Of a stretch of 64,000 nucleotides of DNA, positions 17,375-26,124 are shown one piece after another. The stretch lies in assembly GCF_902703175.1 (NCBI RefSeq), contig NZ_CACRYJ010000028.1, positions 1 through 64,000 on the forward strand, in the 5' to 3' direction. A program made the position numbers and the translations under genes. How positions within the stretch are numbered: the first letter of the stretch is position 1; each line of letters opens with the position of its first letter. The notes under the pieces are model-generated. The model saw only the letters and a program-made list of their open reading frames with translations, had not been told where the DNA came from and ran no database searches. The stretch comes from Occultella aeris (GTDB taxonomy: Bacteria > Actinomycetota > Actinomycetes > Actinomycetales > Beutenbergiaceae).

Positions 17375-18016
17375 GTGAGCACGCTGCTTCTTGCCTCCGC
17401 GTCACCGGCCCGCGCCGCAACCCTGCGCGCCGCCGGAGTCGAGCCCCTGATCCGCGTTGCCGACCTCGACGAGGAGGCGATCCTGGCCGATCACGCCCGG
17501 TCCCGGCCGGCCGGCCGGCCCGCTGCCACCGTGGCCGAGGCCGTCCTGATCCTCGCCCGTGCGAAGGCCGAGCACGTCGCGCGGGCGTCCGGCGCAACCA
17601 CCACCGCCGGCCGGCCGGACGCGACCCTCGGTTGCGACTCCCTGCTCGAACTCGACGGCCGGGCGCTGGGCAAGCCCGGCACGGCCGAGCGTGCGATGCG
17701 TCGCTGGCAGCTGATGCGCGGCCGCACCGGCGTCCTGCACACGGGCCACTGGCTGATCGGCTCGGACGGACGCAGCGTCGGGAAGGTCTCGAGCACCACC
17801 GTCCACTTCGCCGACATCTCCGATGCCGAGATCGAGGCCTACGTGGGTACTGGCGAGCCGCTCCGGGTGGCCGGCGCCTTCACGATCGACGGGCGCGGGG
17901 CAGCCTTCGTCACCGGGATCGAGGGCGACCACCACGGCGTCGTCGGGATCAGCCTGCCGTTGCTGCGGACGATGCTGGCCGAGCTCGGGCTGGCCTGGAC
18001 GGACTTCTGGGCGTAG
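17375..18016 (+). CDS. maf: Maf-family nucleoside triphosphate pyrophosphatase
   Basis: 213-residue Maf/HAM1-like house-cleaning enzyme that hydrolyses non-canonical or excess NTPs to NMP and PPi. The opening LLLASASPARAATL is the nucleotide-binding loop. The catalytic region includes GCDSLLELDG, and the C-terminal YVGTGEPLRVAGAFTIDGRG and GDHHGVVGISLPLL are family hallmarks. The usual second loop arginine of SPRR is shifted to SPAR, as in many actinobacterial homologues. It is monocistronic on this strand. Confidence 0.93.
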   Translation: MSTLLLASASPARAATLRAAGVEPLIRVADLDEEAILADHARSRPAGRPAATVAEAVLILARAKAEHVARASGATTTAGRPDATLGCDSLLELDGRALGKPGTAERAMRRWQLMRGRTGVLHTGHWLIGSDGRSVGKVSSTTVHFADISDAEIEAYVGTGEPLRVAGAFTIDGRGAAFVTGIEGDHHGVVGISLPLLRTMLAELGLAWTDFWA

Positions 18017-18088
18017 TGCCGGATCCGGACCTTGCGTTTGTACCTCTTGCACTACTCCGTCCGCGAGCCGGGGCACAACCTACGGCTC

Positions 18089-18111
18089 CGTTTGTGGGGA
18101 CCACACAAACG
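18089..18111. repeat. Inverted repeat upstream of the carboxylase alpha gene
   Basis: CGTTTGTG (18089-18096) and CACAAACG (18104-18111) are perfect inverted 8-mers around a 7-nt centre. The sequence is less GC-rich than its surroundings. It lies 73 nt past the maf stop and 55 nt before the promoter of the next gene. It may be a maf terminator or an operator for lipid-precursor control. Confidence 0.5.
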
Positions 18112-18165
18112 AGTCGGAGGCTGGTTGGGTCGAAGGACAGACTTCCGGACACACGTGGGTCGCAA

Positions 18166-18195
18166 TTGGGCACACGGCTGCAGCAGGACTAGCGT
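18166..18195 (+). promoter_or_regulatory. Promoter of the acyl-CoA carboxylase alpha gene
   Basis: TTGGGC (18166-18171) and TAGCGT (18190-18195) are spaced 18 bp apart, a good housekeeping-type promoter. It predicts a 5' leader of about 75 nt before the ATG, in contrast to the leaderless genes nearby. Confidence 0.55.
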
Positions 18196-18278
18196 GAACC
18201 GACGTTGGTGCGCCGGAGGGCGGCGACCGGCGCGACCACAGGCGTAGCGACGGCGCGCCGACCGAGCGAGGAGAGTGC

Positions 18279-20120
18279 ATGTCGACCAGCGCGGCGACCA
18301 CCACCCAGATCCAACCGCTGCGCAAGGTGCTCATCGCCAACCGTGGTGAGATCGCGGTCCGCGTGGCCCGTGCATGTCGGGACGCCGGCATCGCGTCCGT
18401 CGGCGTGTACGCCGACTCCGACCGCGACGCCCAGCACGTCCTGCTCACCGACGAGGCTTTCGCGCTGCACGGGGTCCGCGCCGCCGAGACCTACCTCGAC
18501 TCGGCCAAGATCCTCGACGTGGCCCGCCGGTCCGGTGCGGACGCGATCCACCCCGGGTACGGCTTCCTCTCCGAGAACCCCGACTTCGCCCGCGCCGTGA
18601 TCGCCGCCGGACTGACCTGGATCGGCCCACCCCCGGCCGCGATCGACGCCCTCGGGGACAAGGTCAGCGCTCGTCACATCGCCCAGCGGGCCGGCGCGCC
18701 GCTCGTGGCCGGCACCCCCGACCCGGTGGCCGACGCCAGCGAGGTGCACGCCTTCGCTGCCGAGCATGGCCTCCCGGTCGCGATCAAGGCGGCGTTCGGC
18801 GGCGGCGGCCGCGGCCTGAAGGTGGCCCGAACCGTCGAGGAGATCGACGAGCAGTTCGAGTCCGCAGTCCGTGAGGCCACCGCCGCCTTCGGTCGCGGCG
18901 AGTGCTTCGTCGAGCGGTTCCTCGACCGTCCCCGGCACGTCGAGACCCAGTGCCTGGCCGACGATCACGGCACCGTCGTGGTGGTCTCCACCCGGGACTG
19001 CACCCTCCAGCGCCGCCACCAGAAACTGGTCGAGGAGGCTCCCGCGCCGTTCCTCACCCCCGAGCAGGACGCCGAGCTCCGGCGGGCGTCCATCGACATC
19101 CTCCGCGAGGCCGGTTACCGCGGCGCCGGCACCTGCGAGTTCCTCATCGGCACCGACGGCACAATCTCGTTCCTCGAGGTGAACACCCGCCTGCAGGTCG
19201 AGCACTGCGTGACCGAGGAGATCTCCGGCATAGACCTCGTCCGCGAGCAGTTCCGGATCGCGGCCGGCGAGCCGCTGGGCTACACCGAGGTGAGCACCCG
19301 CGGCCACTCGTTCGAGTTCCGCATCAACGGCGAGGACCCGTTCGGTAACTTCCTGCCCTCCCCCGGCACCATCAACACGCTCCGCTGGCCCAGCGGGCCG
19401 GGCGTGCGGGTGGACTCGGGGGTGGTCGGCGGTGACGTCATCTCCGGCGCGTTCGACTCCATGCTGGCCAAGGTGATCGTCACCGGCGCGACGCGGACCG
19501 AAGCCCTGCAGCGTGCGCGCCGGGCCATCGCCGAGACCGAGGTCACCGGCATCCCCACGGTTCTGCCGTTCTTCCGCGCCGTGCTCGCCGATGGTGACTT
19601 CGCGGCGGACCGCGTCGAGGACTTCCGCGTGCACACCACCTGGATCGAGAGCGAGTTCGCCGAGCGCCTCAACTCGCAGACCGACGGCGACCGCCCGGTA
19701 CCCGCGGCACCGACAGCACCGGCTCCGACCGAGGCAGCCACCGAGCGCGTCGTCGTCGAGGTGGGTGGCAAACGGCTCGAGGTGGTGTTGCCCGCCGGCC
19801 TCAGCCTCGGCGGAGGCAGTCGCGCGCGCGCCCCGAAGCGTCCGCCGCGCCGGGCGTCGAGCCGCGCGAGCAGCGCGGTCGGTACGGGCGGCAACGCCCT
19901 CGCCAGCCCGATGCAGGGCACGATCGTGAAGGTCGCGGTGGCCGACGGCGAGATCATCAACGAGGGCGACCTCGTCGTGGTCCTCGAGGCGATGAAGATG
20001 GAGCAGCCGCTGGTCGCCCACCGTGCCGGCCGGGTGCACGGCCTCACGGCCGCGGTCGGCCAGACCGTGGGCTCCGGCACGGTGATCTGCCAGATCGACA
20101 CGCTCGACGACAGCGCCTGA
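18279..20120 (+). CDS. Acetyl/propionyl-CoA carboxylase alpha subunit (biotin carboxylase plus biotin carrier)
   Basis: 613-residue fused subunit. Residues 10-460 form the ATP-grasp biotin carboxylase, with the glycine-rich lid loop [12 protein letters not shown] and the catalytic [10 protein letters not shown]. The usual proline after EH is cysteine here (EHCVTE). A basic/proline linker (about 470-540) leads to the carrier domain with the biotin-accepting lysine K573 in [11 protein letters not shown]. BirA (3251-4024) should biotinylate it, and the complex is completed by the beta and epsilon subunits at 5541-7396. A GAGGAGAG ribosome binding site precedes ATG 18279. Length and fusion match actinobacterial AccA3/BccA. 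Confidence 0.95.
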   Translation: MSTSAATTTQIQPLRKVLIANRGEIAVRVARACRDAGIASVGVYADSDRDAQHVLLTDEAFALHGVRAAETYLDSAKILDVARRSGADAIHPGYGFLSENPDFARAVIAAGLTWIGPPPAAIDALGDKVSARHIAQRAGAPLVAGTPDPVADASEVHAFAAEHGLPVAIKAAFGGGGRGLKVARTVEEIDEQFESAVREATAAFGRGECFVERFLDRPRHVETQCLADDHGTVVVVSTRDCTLQRRHQKLVEEAPAPFLTPEQDAELRRASIDILREAGYRGAGTCEFLIGTDGTISFLEVNTRLQVEHCVTEEISGIDLVREQFRIAAGEPLGYTEVSTRGHSFEFRINGEDPFGNFLPSPGTINTLRWPSGPGVRVDSGVVGGDVISGAFDSMLAKVIVTGATRTEALQRARRAIAETEVTGIPTVLPFFRAVLADGDFAADRVEDFRVHTTWIESEFAERLNSQTDGDRPVPAAPTAPAPTEAATERVVVEVGGKRLEVVLPAGLSLGGGSRARAPKRPPRRASSRASSAVGTGGNALASPMQGTIVKVAVADGEIINEGDLVVVLEAMKMEQPLVAHRAGRVHGLTAAVGQTVGSGTVICQIDTLDDSA

Positions 20121-20184
20121 CCTGCCCCGGGGAGCACCTGTTGCCCGAGCGCTGAGACGCACGGGCGGCCGCGGGCCATCGCCA

Positions 20185-20190
20185 TAGGCT
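20185..20190 (+). promoter_or_regulatory. -10 box for the Nudix-NYN gene
   Basis: TAGGCT lies 6 nt before GTG 20197; the same hexamer at the same spacing precedes dapD. Confidence 0.5.
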
Positions 20191-20196
20191 GGCCGG

Positions 20197-21174
20197 GTGA
20201 CTCACGCGCTGAACCCTGACGGCCGCCGCGCCCACGGACCCGCCGACGCGTGGGTCGAGTGCGGCTGCGGGCAGCGCCACTGGGGCACGGCCGGCGCCGC
20301 AGGACTGCTCCTGGCCGACGGCGGCGCCTCCTCGGGCGGGCCGCCCACCCGGGTCGTACTGCAGTTCCGGGCCGCCTGGTCCCACCACGGCGGCACCTGG
20401 GGTGTGCCGGGTGGAGCCCTGGACCCCGACGAGGACTCGCTGACCGGGGCGCTGCGTGAGGCCGAGGAGGAGGCCGGGATCGCACCGGCCGCCGTCGCTC
20501 CCCTGGCCGCCTCGGTGCTCCGTCACCCGGACTGGTCCTACACCACCGTGCTGGGCCGGGCAATCGCCCCGGTCGACCCGGCCCCCACGGACGCCGAGAG
20601 TGCGGACGTCGCCTGGGTCGACCTCGACGACGTCACCGACCGGGAGCTGCTGCCGGCCTTCGCGGATGCCTGGCCGAGCCTGGCGCCACTGCTTCGGTCC
20701 CGGCCGGTCCTCGTGGTGGACGCCGCGAACGTGGTCGGCTCCCGTCCGGACGGCTGGTGGCGGGACCGGGCCGGGGCCGCCGAGCGCCTCGCCCGGGAGC
20801 TGTCGGTGCAGGCCGCCCTGGGTGTGCCCGCCGAGCTGCTCGGCCTACCGGCCGACCACTGGTGGCCCGACGTCGTGATGGTGGTCGAGGGCGCCGCGCG
20901 TGGCGTGGCGATCGCGACGGATCACGAGGGCACCGCGGCACCAGGCTCCGGCCCGATGCTCCCGGTGGTGCGGATCGTCGACGCCCCCGGCTCGGGAGAC
21001 GACGAGATCGTCCGCCATGCCGAGGCGGCCCGGGCGACGTCGCCCGCCCTGCCCGGCACCCCGGCCGTCACGGTGGTCACCTCCGACCGCGAGTTGCGCG
21101 AGCGGGTGAGCGCGGCCGGCGCACGGTGGGTCGGCGTGTCCGCGCTGCGCGCGGTGCTCGACGCCGCCGAGTGA
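20197..21174 (+). CDS. Nudix hydrolase fused to a NYN/PIN-like domain
   Basis: 325 residues with two domains. The N-terminal Nudix hydrolase (about 20-165) has a complete Nudix box, GX5EX7REXXEEXG, at 72-94 (GALDPDED then ALREAEEEAGI). The C-terminal part (about 169-325) starts VLVVDAANVVGSRPDGWWRD and ends with TVVTSDRELRERV. This is the acidic-residue pattern (D175, N178, D190, late SD) of NYN/PIN-like nucleases. The two activities, cleavage of nucleoside-diphosphate derivatives and possible RNA cleavage, suggest nucleotide or RNA-cap clean-up. That link is inference. Start is GTG 20197 by promoter spacing. Confidence 0.88.
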   Translation: MTHALNPDGRRAHGPADAWVECGCGQRHWGTAGAAGLLLADGGASSGGPPTRVVLQFRAAWSHHGGTWGVPGGALDPDEDSLTGALREAEEEAGIAPAAVAPLAASVLRHPDWSYTTVLGRAIAPVDPAPTDAESADVAWVDLDDVTDRELLPAFADAWPSLAPLLRSRPVLVVDAANVVGSRPDGWWRDRAGAAERLARELSVQAALGVPAELLGLPADHWWPDVVMVVEGAARGVAIATDHEGTAAPGSGPMLPVVRIVDAPGSGDDEIVRHAEAARATSPALPGTPAVTVVTSDRELRERVSAAGARWVGVSALRAVLDAAE

Positions 21175-21283
21175 GCCCGCCCGGGCCCTGAACCAAGGCG
21201 TCGACCCGGGCAGTCGACGGCCGCGGTGTTCGAGAGCCGATTCCGCCGACCGAGAGACTTCGTATCCCGGGGCCGCTCCCCCG

Positions 21284-21289
21284 TAGGCT
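21284..21289 (+). promoter_or_regulatory. -10 box for dapD
   Basis: TAGGCT lies 6 nt before ATG 21296, predicting a leaderless dapD message. Confidence 0.5.
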
Positions 21290-21295
21290 GACCCC

Positions 21296-22270
21296 ATGAC
21301 TGCACGCACCGCCTGGGGAATCGGACTGGCCACCCTGACCGGAAGTGGCCAGGTCCTGGATGTCTGGTATCCGGCGCCGGGCCTCGGCCCGACGCCCGCA
21401 CAGAGCTCGGGCCCGTACGGGGTGCCGGCGAACCTCGCGGCGCTCGCGGTGATCGACCCGGACCGCGGCACCCGCCAGGTGATCCGGCACGTGACCACCG
21501 ATCTGGACGCTCCGCCGTCGGACACCGCGGACGCCTACCTGCGCCTGCATCTGCTCTCGCACCGGCTCGTGGAGCCGAACACGATCAACCTGGACGGCAT
21601 CTTCGGGGTCCTGCCGAACGTCGTCTGGACCTCGGCCGGCCCGTGCGCGGTCGACGACTTCGAACAGACCCGGCTCCGGCTGCGCGCTGCCACGAAGGGC
21701 GCGCACATCCAGGTCTACGGCGTGGACAAGTTCCCCCGGATGACCGACTACGTGCTGCCCACCGGCGTGCGGATCGCGGACGCGGACCGGGTCCGGCTCG
21801 GCGCCCACCTGGCCGAGGGCACCACGGTGATGCACGAGGGGTTCGTGAACTTCAACGCGGGCACCCTCGGCACCTCGATGGTCGAGGGGCGCATCTCCCA
21901 GGGCGTCGTGGTCGGCGAGGGAACGGACATCGGTGGCGGCGCCTCGATCATGGGCACGCTCTCCGGGGGCGGCTCCGTGCGGGTGTCCATCGGCGCCCGG
22001 TGCCTGCTCGGCGCGAACGCCGGGCTCGGGATCTCCCTCGGCGACGACTGCATCATCGAGGCCGGGCTGTACGTCACCGCGGGCACGAAGGTGACCCTGA
22101 TCGATGAGACCGCCGACGCTGCCGGCTCCGCCCGACGGATCGTCAGCGCCCGCGAGTTGTCCGGCACCTCCAACCTGCTGTTCCGGCGCAACTCCACCAC
22201 CGGCGCGGTCGAGGCCTTCGAGCGCTCGGGCTCCGGCATCGCCCTCAACGCCGCGCTGCACGCGCAGTAG
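21296..22270 (+). CDS. dapD: 2,3,4,5-tetrahydropyridine-2,6-dicarboxylate N-succinyltransferase
   Basis: Transfers succinyl from succinyl-CoA to tetrahydrodipicolinate in the succinylase branch of lysine and meso-diaminopimelate synthesis. The 324-residue actinobacterial-type DapD has an N-terminal alpha/beta domain (1-150), then a left-handed beta-helix built of hexapeptide-like turns (about 165-270). These include [20 protein letters not shown] and [14 protein letters not shown]. The C-terminal segment ([19 protein letters not shown]) caps the trimer. The next enzyme of the route, DapC, is encoded at 26125-27252 on the other strand. The downstream gene begins 8 nt after the stop. Confidence 0.95.
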   Translation: MTARTAWGIGLATLTGSGQVLDVWYPAPGLGPTPAQSSGPYGVPANLAALAVIDPDRGTRQVIRHVTTDLDAPPSDTADAYLRLHLLSHRLVEPNTINLDGIFGVLPNVVWTSAGPCAVDDFEQTRLRLRAATKGAHIQVYGVDKFPRMTDYVLPTGVRIADADRVRLGAHLAEGTTVMHEGFVNFNAGTLGTSMVEGRISQGVVVGEGTDIGGGASIMGTLSGGGSVRVSIGARCLLGANAGLGISLGDDCIIEAGLYVTAGTKVTLIDETADAAGSARRIVSARELSGTSNLLFRRNSTTGAVEAFERSGSGIALNAALHAQ

Positions 22271-22278
22271 GGCCGGCG

Positions 22279-23181
22279 GTGCCGCAACGCCGTCGAGGCC
22301 GCCCCTGGCGGGCCGCCCTGGTCGTCCTGGTCACCCTCGGGCTGACCATCGGCGCCGTGAACGTCGTGCAGACCCTGCTGCGTACCCCGACATCGCCGCT
22401 GGTGCAGCGCTGCATCGCCACCGATGGGCAGGAGTCGGTCGCACTCGACCCCGAGCAGGCGGCCCACGCGGCACTGATCTCCGCGATCGCCACCGAACGT
22501 GGCCTGCCGGCACGCGCCGTCACCATCGGGCTGGCCACCGCCATGCAGGAGTCCCGACTCGCCAACCTCGACTACGGCGACCGGGACTCGCTCGGGCTCT
22601 TCCAGCAGCGTCCCTCCCAGGGCTGGGGCACGGTCGAGCAGGTGACCGACCCGGTCTACGCCACGAACGCCTTCTATGACGCGCTCGTCCGCGTGCCCGA
22701 CTACGAGAACCTCGAGATCACGGTCGCCGCGCAGGAGGTGCAGCGCTCGGGGTTCCCGGACGCATACGCCCAGCACGAGCAGCTCGCGCGGCTGTTCGCG
22801 TCCTCGCTGACCGGGCACTCCCCCGCCGCGCTGGTGTGCCGGCTTGCCGAGCCCGACGCAGCCACGACCGCGGCGCTGCCCGCGACGCTGACGACCCGGG
22901 TCGCACGGGACCTGCCCAGCGTCGTCATGGTCGCCTCCGGCACCGACCACCTGCTCTCGGTCCAGGCTCTGACGCCCGACGGCGGAGCGGATTCCCCGGA
23001 CCTGCTCGCCTGGGCGGTGGCCCAGTGGGCCGTCGCGACCGCCCACGAGACCGGCGTCGGTGAGGTGGTCGTGGCCGGGCAGCACTGGGTCCGAGCGGAC
23101 GGCGGCCGGGCCGCCTGGGCGCCGCTGCCCGACGGCGCCGTCGGCGTCGACGACCCGGTGGGTACCGTCCGCCTCCGGTAG
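22279..23181 (+). CDS. Membrane-anchored lysozyme-like protein
   Basis: 300 residues: a basic N-terminus, one membrane helix (about 11-31) and an extracytoplasmic region. Residues 60-140 resemble a lytic-transglycosylase/lysozyme-like domain, with E91 in TAMQESRLANL followed by GLFQQRPSQGWG. The rest (about 170-300) is a beta-rich domain I cannot assign. GTG 22279 is 8 nt after dapD, so the two are probably co-transcribed. That pairing fits cell-wall remodelling beside a diaminopimelate gene. Catalytic activity is unproven. Confidence 0.8.
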   Translation: MPQRRRGRPWRAALVVLVTLGLTIGAVNVVQTLLRTPTSPLVQRCIATDGQESVALDPEQAAHAALISAIATERGLPARAVTIGLATAMQESRLANLDYGDRDSLGLFQQRPSQGWGTVEQVTDPVYATNAFYDALVRVPDYENLEITVAAQEVQRSGFPDAYAQHEQLARLFASSLTGHSPAALVCRLAEPDAATTAALPATLTTRVARDLPSVVMVASGTDHLLSVQALTPDGGADSPDLLAWAVAQWAVATAHETGVGEVVVAGQHWVRADGGRAAWAPLPDGAVGVDDPVGTVRLR

Positions 23182-23290
23182 CCCCGGCGCCCGCAGGCCT
23201 GGTCGGCGCGGCCCGCGCGGGCCTGGTGAAGCCCCTGTGCGCCAACCGACCTGGGACCGGTAGCCGCTGCCCCGTCGCCAGGATCGGGGC

Positions 23291-23845
23291 ATGAACCACA
23301 TGCTGAAGAAGATCCTCATCCTCGGCGGCGTGATCGTGGCGCTCGCGCTGGCCCTCCTCGTCGTCATCGGCGTCTGGGGCGATCAGTTCTTCGAGGCCCT
23401 GCCCACGTCGGCCCGCCCGGACCGCCGGCTCGCCTGGGTCGCGATCCCGGTCGTGATCGCCTTGTTCGGCACCGTGCTGAGCGGGCCACTCAAGCGCTGG
23501 CTCGTGCGGGACGAGAGCGGCACCGTCGGCCCGGGCATCACTGCGCTGGACGAGTACCTGGTGGCCAGGGGTCTCGTCACCGCGAGCGATCTGGACGTCT
23601 CCCGCCGGGGCGTGCGCACGTCCGCGCTGGTGACGGCGGCCACGCCGACCGGGCAGGTCCGTGACGGGCACACCCAGCTTCAGCTCGACGTTCTGGTGGC
23701 CCGTCCGGACGGCTCCCGGTACCCGGTCACGCAACGGCTCTTCGTGCCGGCGTCGCAACTGCCGCGGGTGCACGTCGGGTCCCGGGTGGCGACGTTCGTC
23801 CTACCCGAGGACGAACAGCTGATCAGCGTCGGACTGGCGGTCTGA
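23291..23845 (+). CDS. Membrane protein with a repeated C-terminal beta domain (first of pair)
   Basis: 184 residues with two membrane helices (about 8-28 and 47-66) and a C-terminal cytoplasmic domain (about 85-184). The domain reads RGVRTSALVTAATPTGQVRD, then VLVARPDGSRYPVTQRLFVP. It is clearly homologous to the C-terminal domain of the next gene, which starts 4 nt after this stop. ATG 23300 is an alternative start. Function unknown. Confidence 0.78.
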   Translation: MNHMLKKILILGGVIVALALALLVVIGVWGDQFFEALPTSARPDRRLAWVAIPVVIALFGTVLSGPLKRWLVRDESGTVGPGITALDEYLVARGLVTASDLDVSRRGVRTSALVTAATPTGQVRDGHTQLQLDVLVARPDGSRYPVTQRLFVPASQLPRVHVGSRVATFVLPEDEQLISVGLAV

Positions 23846-23848
23846 GTC

Positions 23849-24640
23849 ATGCGGATCCTCCGAGCCGTCTCGATCGTCGCGATCGTCGTCGCCGTCGGCT
23901 GGTACGTCGCCGGTGCACTGAGCGCCGGCGGCGGCCTCGACGCCTGGTTCGACGGGCCGATCGGCGTCGTCCTCACGGTGGTGATCGTGGCCGGCGTGAG
24001 CCTGAGCATCACCAGCAGCCGCGGCGTGGGCAGCCAGCTCCGCACCGCCCGGGGGCGCGCCACCCGTGACTTCGCGGACGCTCCGGTCGCGATCGGCACC
24101 CTCGTGGACGCCGAGCACACCGGCTGGACCGTCAACGACATGCCCCAGCTGGATCTGCTGCTCGACGTGGAGACGCCGCAGGGCCAGCGATTCCGCGCCG
24201 AGGCCAGGACCCTGCTCGCCCACCACGAACTGGGGCAGCTCACCGTCGGTGCGCACTATCCGGTCCGGTACCGCCCCGAGGACCTGAGCACGGTGGAGCT
24301 CGCCGTCGACGCCGACCCGGACCAGATCCAGGCCGCGTTCAACGCGGTGATGGTGCGCCGCGGACTGACCGCACCGGAGGCGATCGAAGTGGCCGAGCGC
24401 GGGGTGCCGACCACCGGCGTGGTGACGGCCCTGCTGCCCACCGGCCGGGTCCGGGAGGACCACACCGAGATGGAGGTGCAGCTGCTCGTGAACCGATCGG
24501 ACGGCAGCCAGTACCCGGCCACGAAGACGTCCTTCGTGCCGCAGTCGGCGATCGCGGCGGTCCAGGTCGGGCGGGTCGTCCAGATGCGGGTGCTGCCCTG
24601 GGACGAGCAGCGGATCGCGCTCGCCCTGCCGGTGAACTAA
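23849..24640 (+). CDS. Membrane protein with two related beta domains (second of pair)
   Basis: 263 residues with two membrane helices (about 5-26 and 35-55), then two domains of similar build (about 72-155 and 165-263). The second carries RGVPTTGVVTALLPTGRVRE and VNRSDGSQYPATKTSFVP, which match the C-terminal domain of the upstream gene almost position by position. The domain appears to have been duplicated within and between the two genes. It begins 4 nt after the upstream stop. A strong hairpin follows. Function unknown. Confidence 0.78.
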   Translation: MRILRAVSIVAIVVAVGWYVAGALSAGGGLDAWFDGPIGVVLTVVIVAGVSLSITSSRGVGSQLRTARGRATRDFADAPVAIGTLVDAEHTGWTVNDMPQLDLLLDVETPQGQRFRAEARTLLAHHELGQLTVGAHYPVRYRPEDLSTVELAVDADPDQIQAAFNAVMVRRGLTAPEAIEVAERGVPTTGVVTALLPTGRVREDHTEMEVQLLVNRSDGSQYPATKTSFVPQSAIAAVQVGRVVQMRVLPWDEQRIALALPVN

Positions 24641-24659
24641 AGACCCCGGGGAGTGGGAC

Positions 24660-24690
24660 GGGGCCGGACGATCAGTGATCGACCGGCCCC
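24660..24690. terminator. Bidirectional terminator
   Basis: GGGGCCGG-a-CGATCA-g-TGATCG-a-CCGGCCCC is a near-perfect 31-bp palindrome in the 63-bp gap between the converging membrane-protein pair (plus) and citrate synthase (minus). It can fold on either strand. Confidence 0.75.
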
Positions 24691-24703
24691 GCGAGTGTGT
24701 GCG

Positions 24704-26005
24704 TCAGCGCTCGTTGATGCCGAGGTAGTCGCGCGACGGGCTGCCTGTGTAGACCTGCCGGGGGCGTCCGATCTTCGTGGTCGGATCCTCCATCATCTCG
24801 CGCCACTGGGCGACCCAGCCCGGCGCGCGGCCCACTGCGAACAGCGGGGTGAACATGTTGGTGGGGAAGCCCATCGCCTTGTAGATCAGCCCGGTGTAGA
24901 AGTCCACGTTCGGGTAGAGCTTGCGCTGGATGAAGTAGTCGTCCGAGAGCGCGATCTCCTCCAGGCGCTTGGCGATGTCGAGGAGCTCGTCGCTCTGGCC
25001 GAGGCCGGCCAGGACCTTGTCGGCGACCTTCTTCACGATGGCGGCGCGCGGGTCGTAGTTCTTGTACACCCGGTGGCCGAAGCCCATCAGGCGGACACCC
25101 TTCTCCTTGTTCTTGACCCGGTCCATGTACGTGTCCACGTCGTCGCCGCTGGCCTGGATCTCGCTCAGCATCGCGAGCACGGCCTCGTTGGCACCGCCGT
25201 GCAGCGGGCCGGAGAGCGCGCCGATCCCCGCGGAGACGCTGGCGTAGAGGTTCGCGTGGGCCGAACCGACGATCCGCACCGTGGACGTGGAGCAGTTCTG
25301 CTCATGGTCGGCGTGCAGGATCAGCAGCAGGTTCAGCGCCTGCACGAGCGCGTCGTCGACCTCGTAGGGCTCGCCATTGGTCGAGAAGCTCATCCGCAGG
25401 AAGTCCGGCACGTAGCCGAGCGAGGGATCCGGGCCGATCATCTCCTGGCCGCGGGACTGCCGGAACGCGTAGGCAGCGATGGTCGGCAGCTTCGCGAGCA
25501 GCAGCACGGTGGCGAGCTCGACGGCGTGGGGGTCGAACGGGTCCACGCTCTCCGGGTAGTACCCGGGCAGCGCCGAGACCGCGGAGGACAGCACGGCCAT
25601 CGGGTGCGCGTCGGTCGGGAACGCCCCGATCAGGTTCTTGAAGTTGTCGTGCAGGTGGGTGTGCCGCTCGACCCGTTCCGTGAACTGGCTGAGCTCCTCC
25701 GCGCTCGGCAGCTCGCCGTGGATGAGCAGGTAGGCCACCTCGAGGAACGTGGACTGGGCAGCGAGCTGCTCGATCGGGTACCCGCGGTAGCGCAGGATGC
25801 CCTCGTCGCCGTCGATGTAGGTGATCTTCGACTCGCAGCTCGCCGTGTTCATGAAGCCGGAGTCCAGGGTCACCAGACCCGTCTCCTTCAGCAGGTTCGA
25901 GATGACGACGCCGTCGTTCCCCTCGACCGCCGGCACCCGCGCGAACTCGAGTTCATGGTCATCGACCCGGAACGTCGCGGGGCTCAGTGTGGCGTCGGAC
26001 ATCAT
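24704..26005 (-). CDS. gltA: Citrate synthase
   Basis: Condenses acetyl-CoA and oxaloacetate to citrate at the entry to the TCA cycle. The 433-residue protein is of the long hexameric type II class found in actinobacteria. Active-site segments are visible: LILHADHEQNCSTSTVR (first catalytic His), MGFGHRVYKNYDPR (second His) and FTPLFAVGRAPGWVAQW near the end. Two adjacent ATG codons start the gene (26005 and 26002). An AAGGAAGG lies 3 or 6 nt upstream, and spacing slightly favours the second. The gene has its own leader region of about 120 bp. Confidence 0.96.
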   Translation of the reverse strand: MMSDATLSPATFRVDDHELEFARVPAVEGNDGVVISNLLKETGLVTLDSGFMNTASCESKITYIDGDEGILRYRGYPIEQLAAQSTFLEVAYLLIHGELPSAEELSQFTERVERHTHLHDNFKNLIGAFPTDAHPMAVLSSAVSALPGYYPESVDPFDPHAVELATVLLLAKLPTIAAYAFRQSRGQEMIGPDPSLGYVPDFLRMSFSTNGEPYEVDDALVQALNLLLILHADHEQNCSTSTVRIVGSAHANLYASVSAGIGALSGPLHGGANEAVLAMLSEIQASGDDVDTYMDRVKNKEKGVRLMGFGHRVYKNYDPRAAIVKKVADKVLAGLGQSDELLDIAKRLEEIALSDDYFIQRKLYPNVDFYTGLIYKAMGFPTNMFTPLFAVGRAPGWVAQWREMMEDPTTKIGRPRQVYTGSPSRDYLGINER

Positions 26006-26124
26006 GTCCCTTCCTTGATTCTGGTTGCCTTCGGGCCTACAGTGCCCGGGCTGAAGAACTTCCGTCTCCAACGTACTCGCCGATCCGCGTGTTTCCCAAA
26101 CGCCCGCTGGTCGCGGCCGCGGTC

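Noticed and set aside
23210-23223. 14-bp palindrome GGCCCGCGCGGGCC
   Set aside because: It has no loop for a terminator and no spacing typical of an operator; such runs are expected at this GC content.
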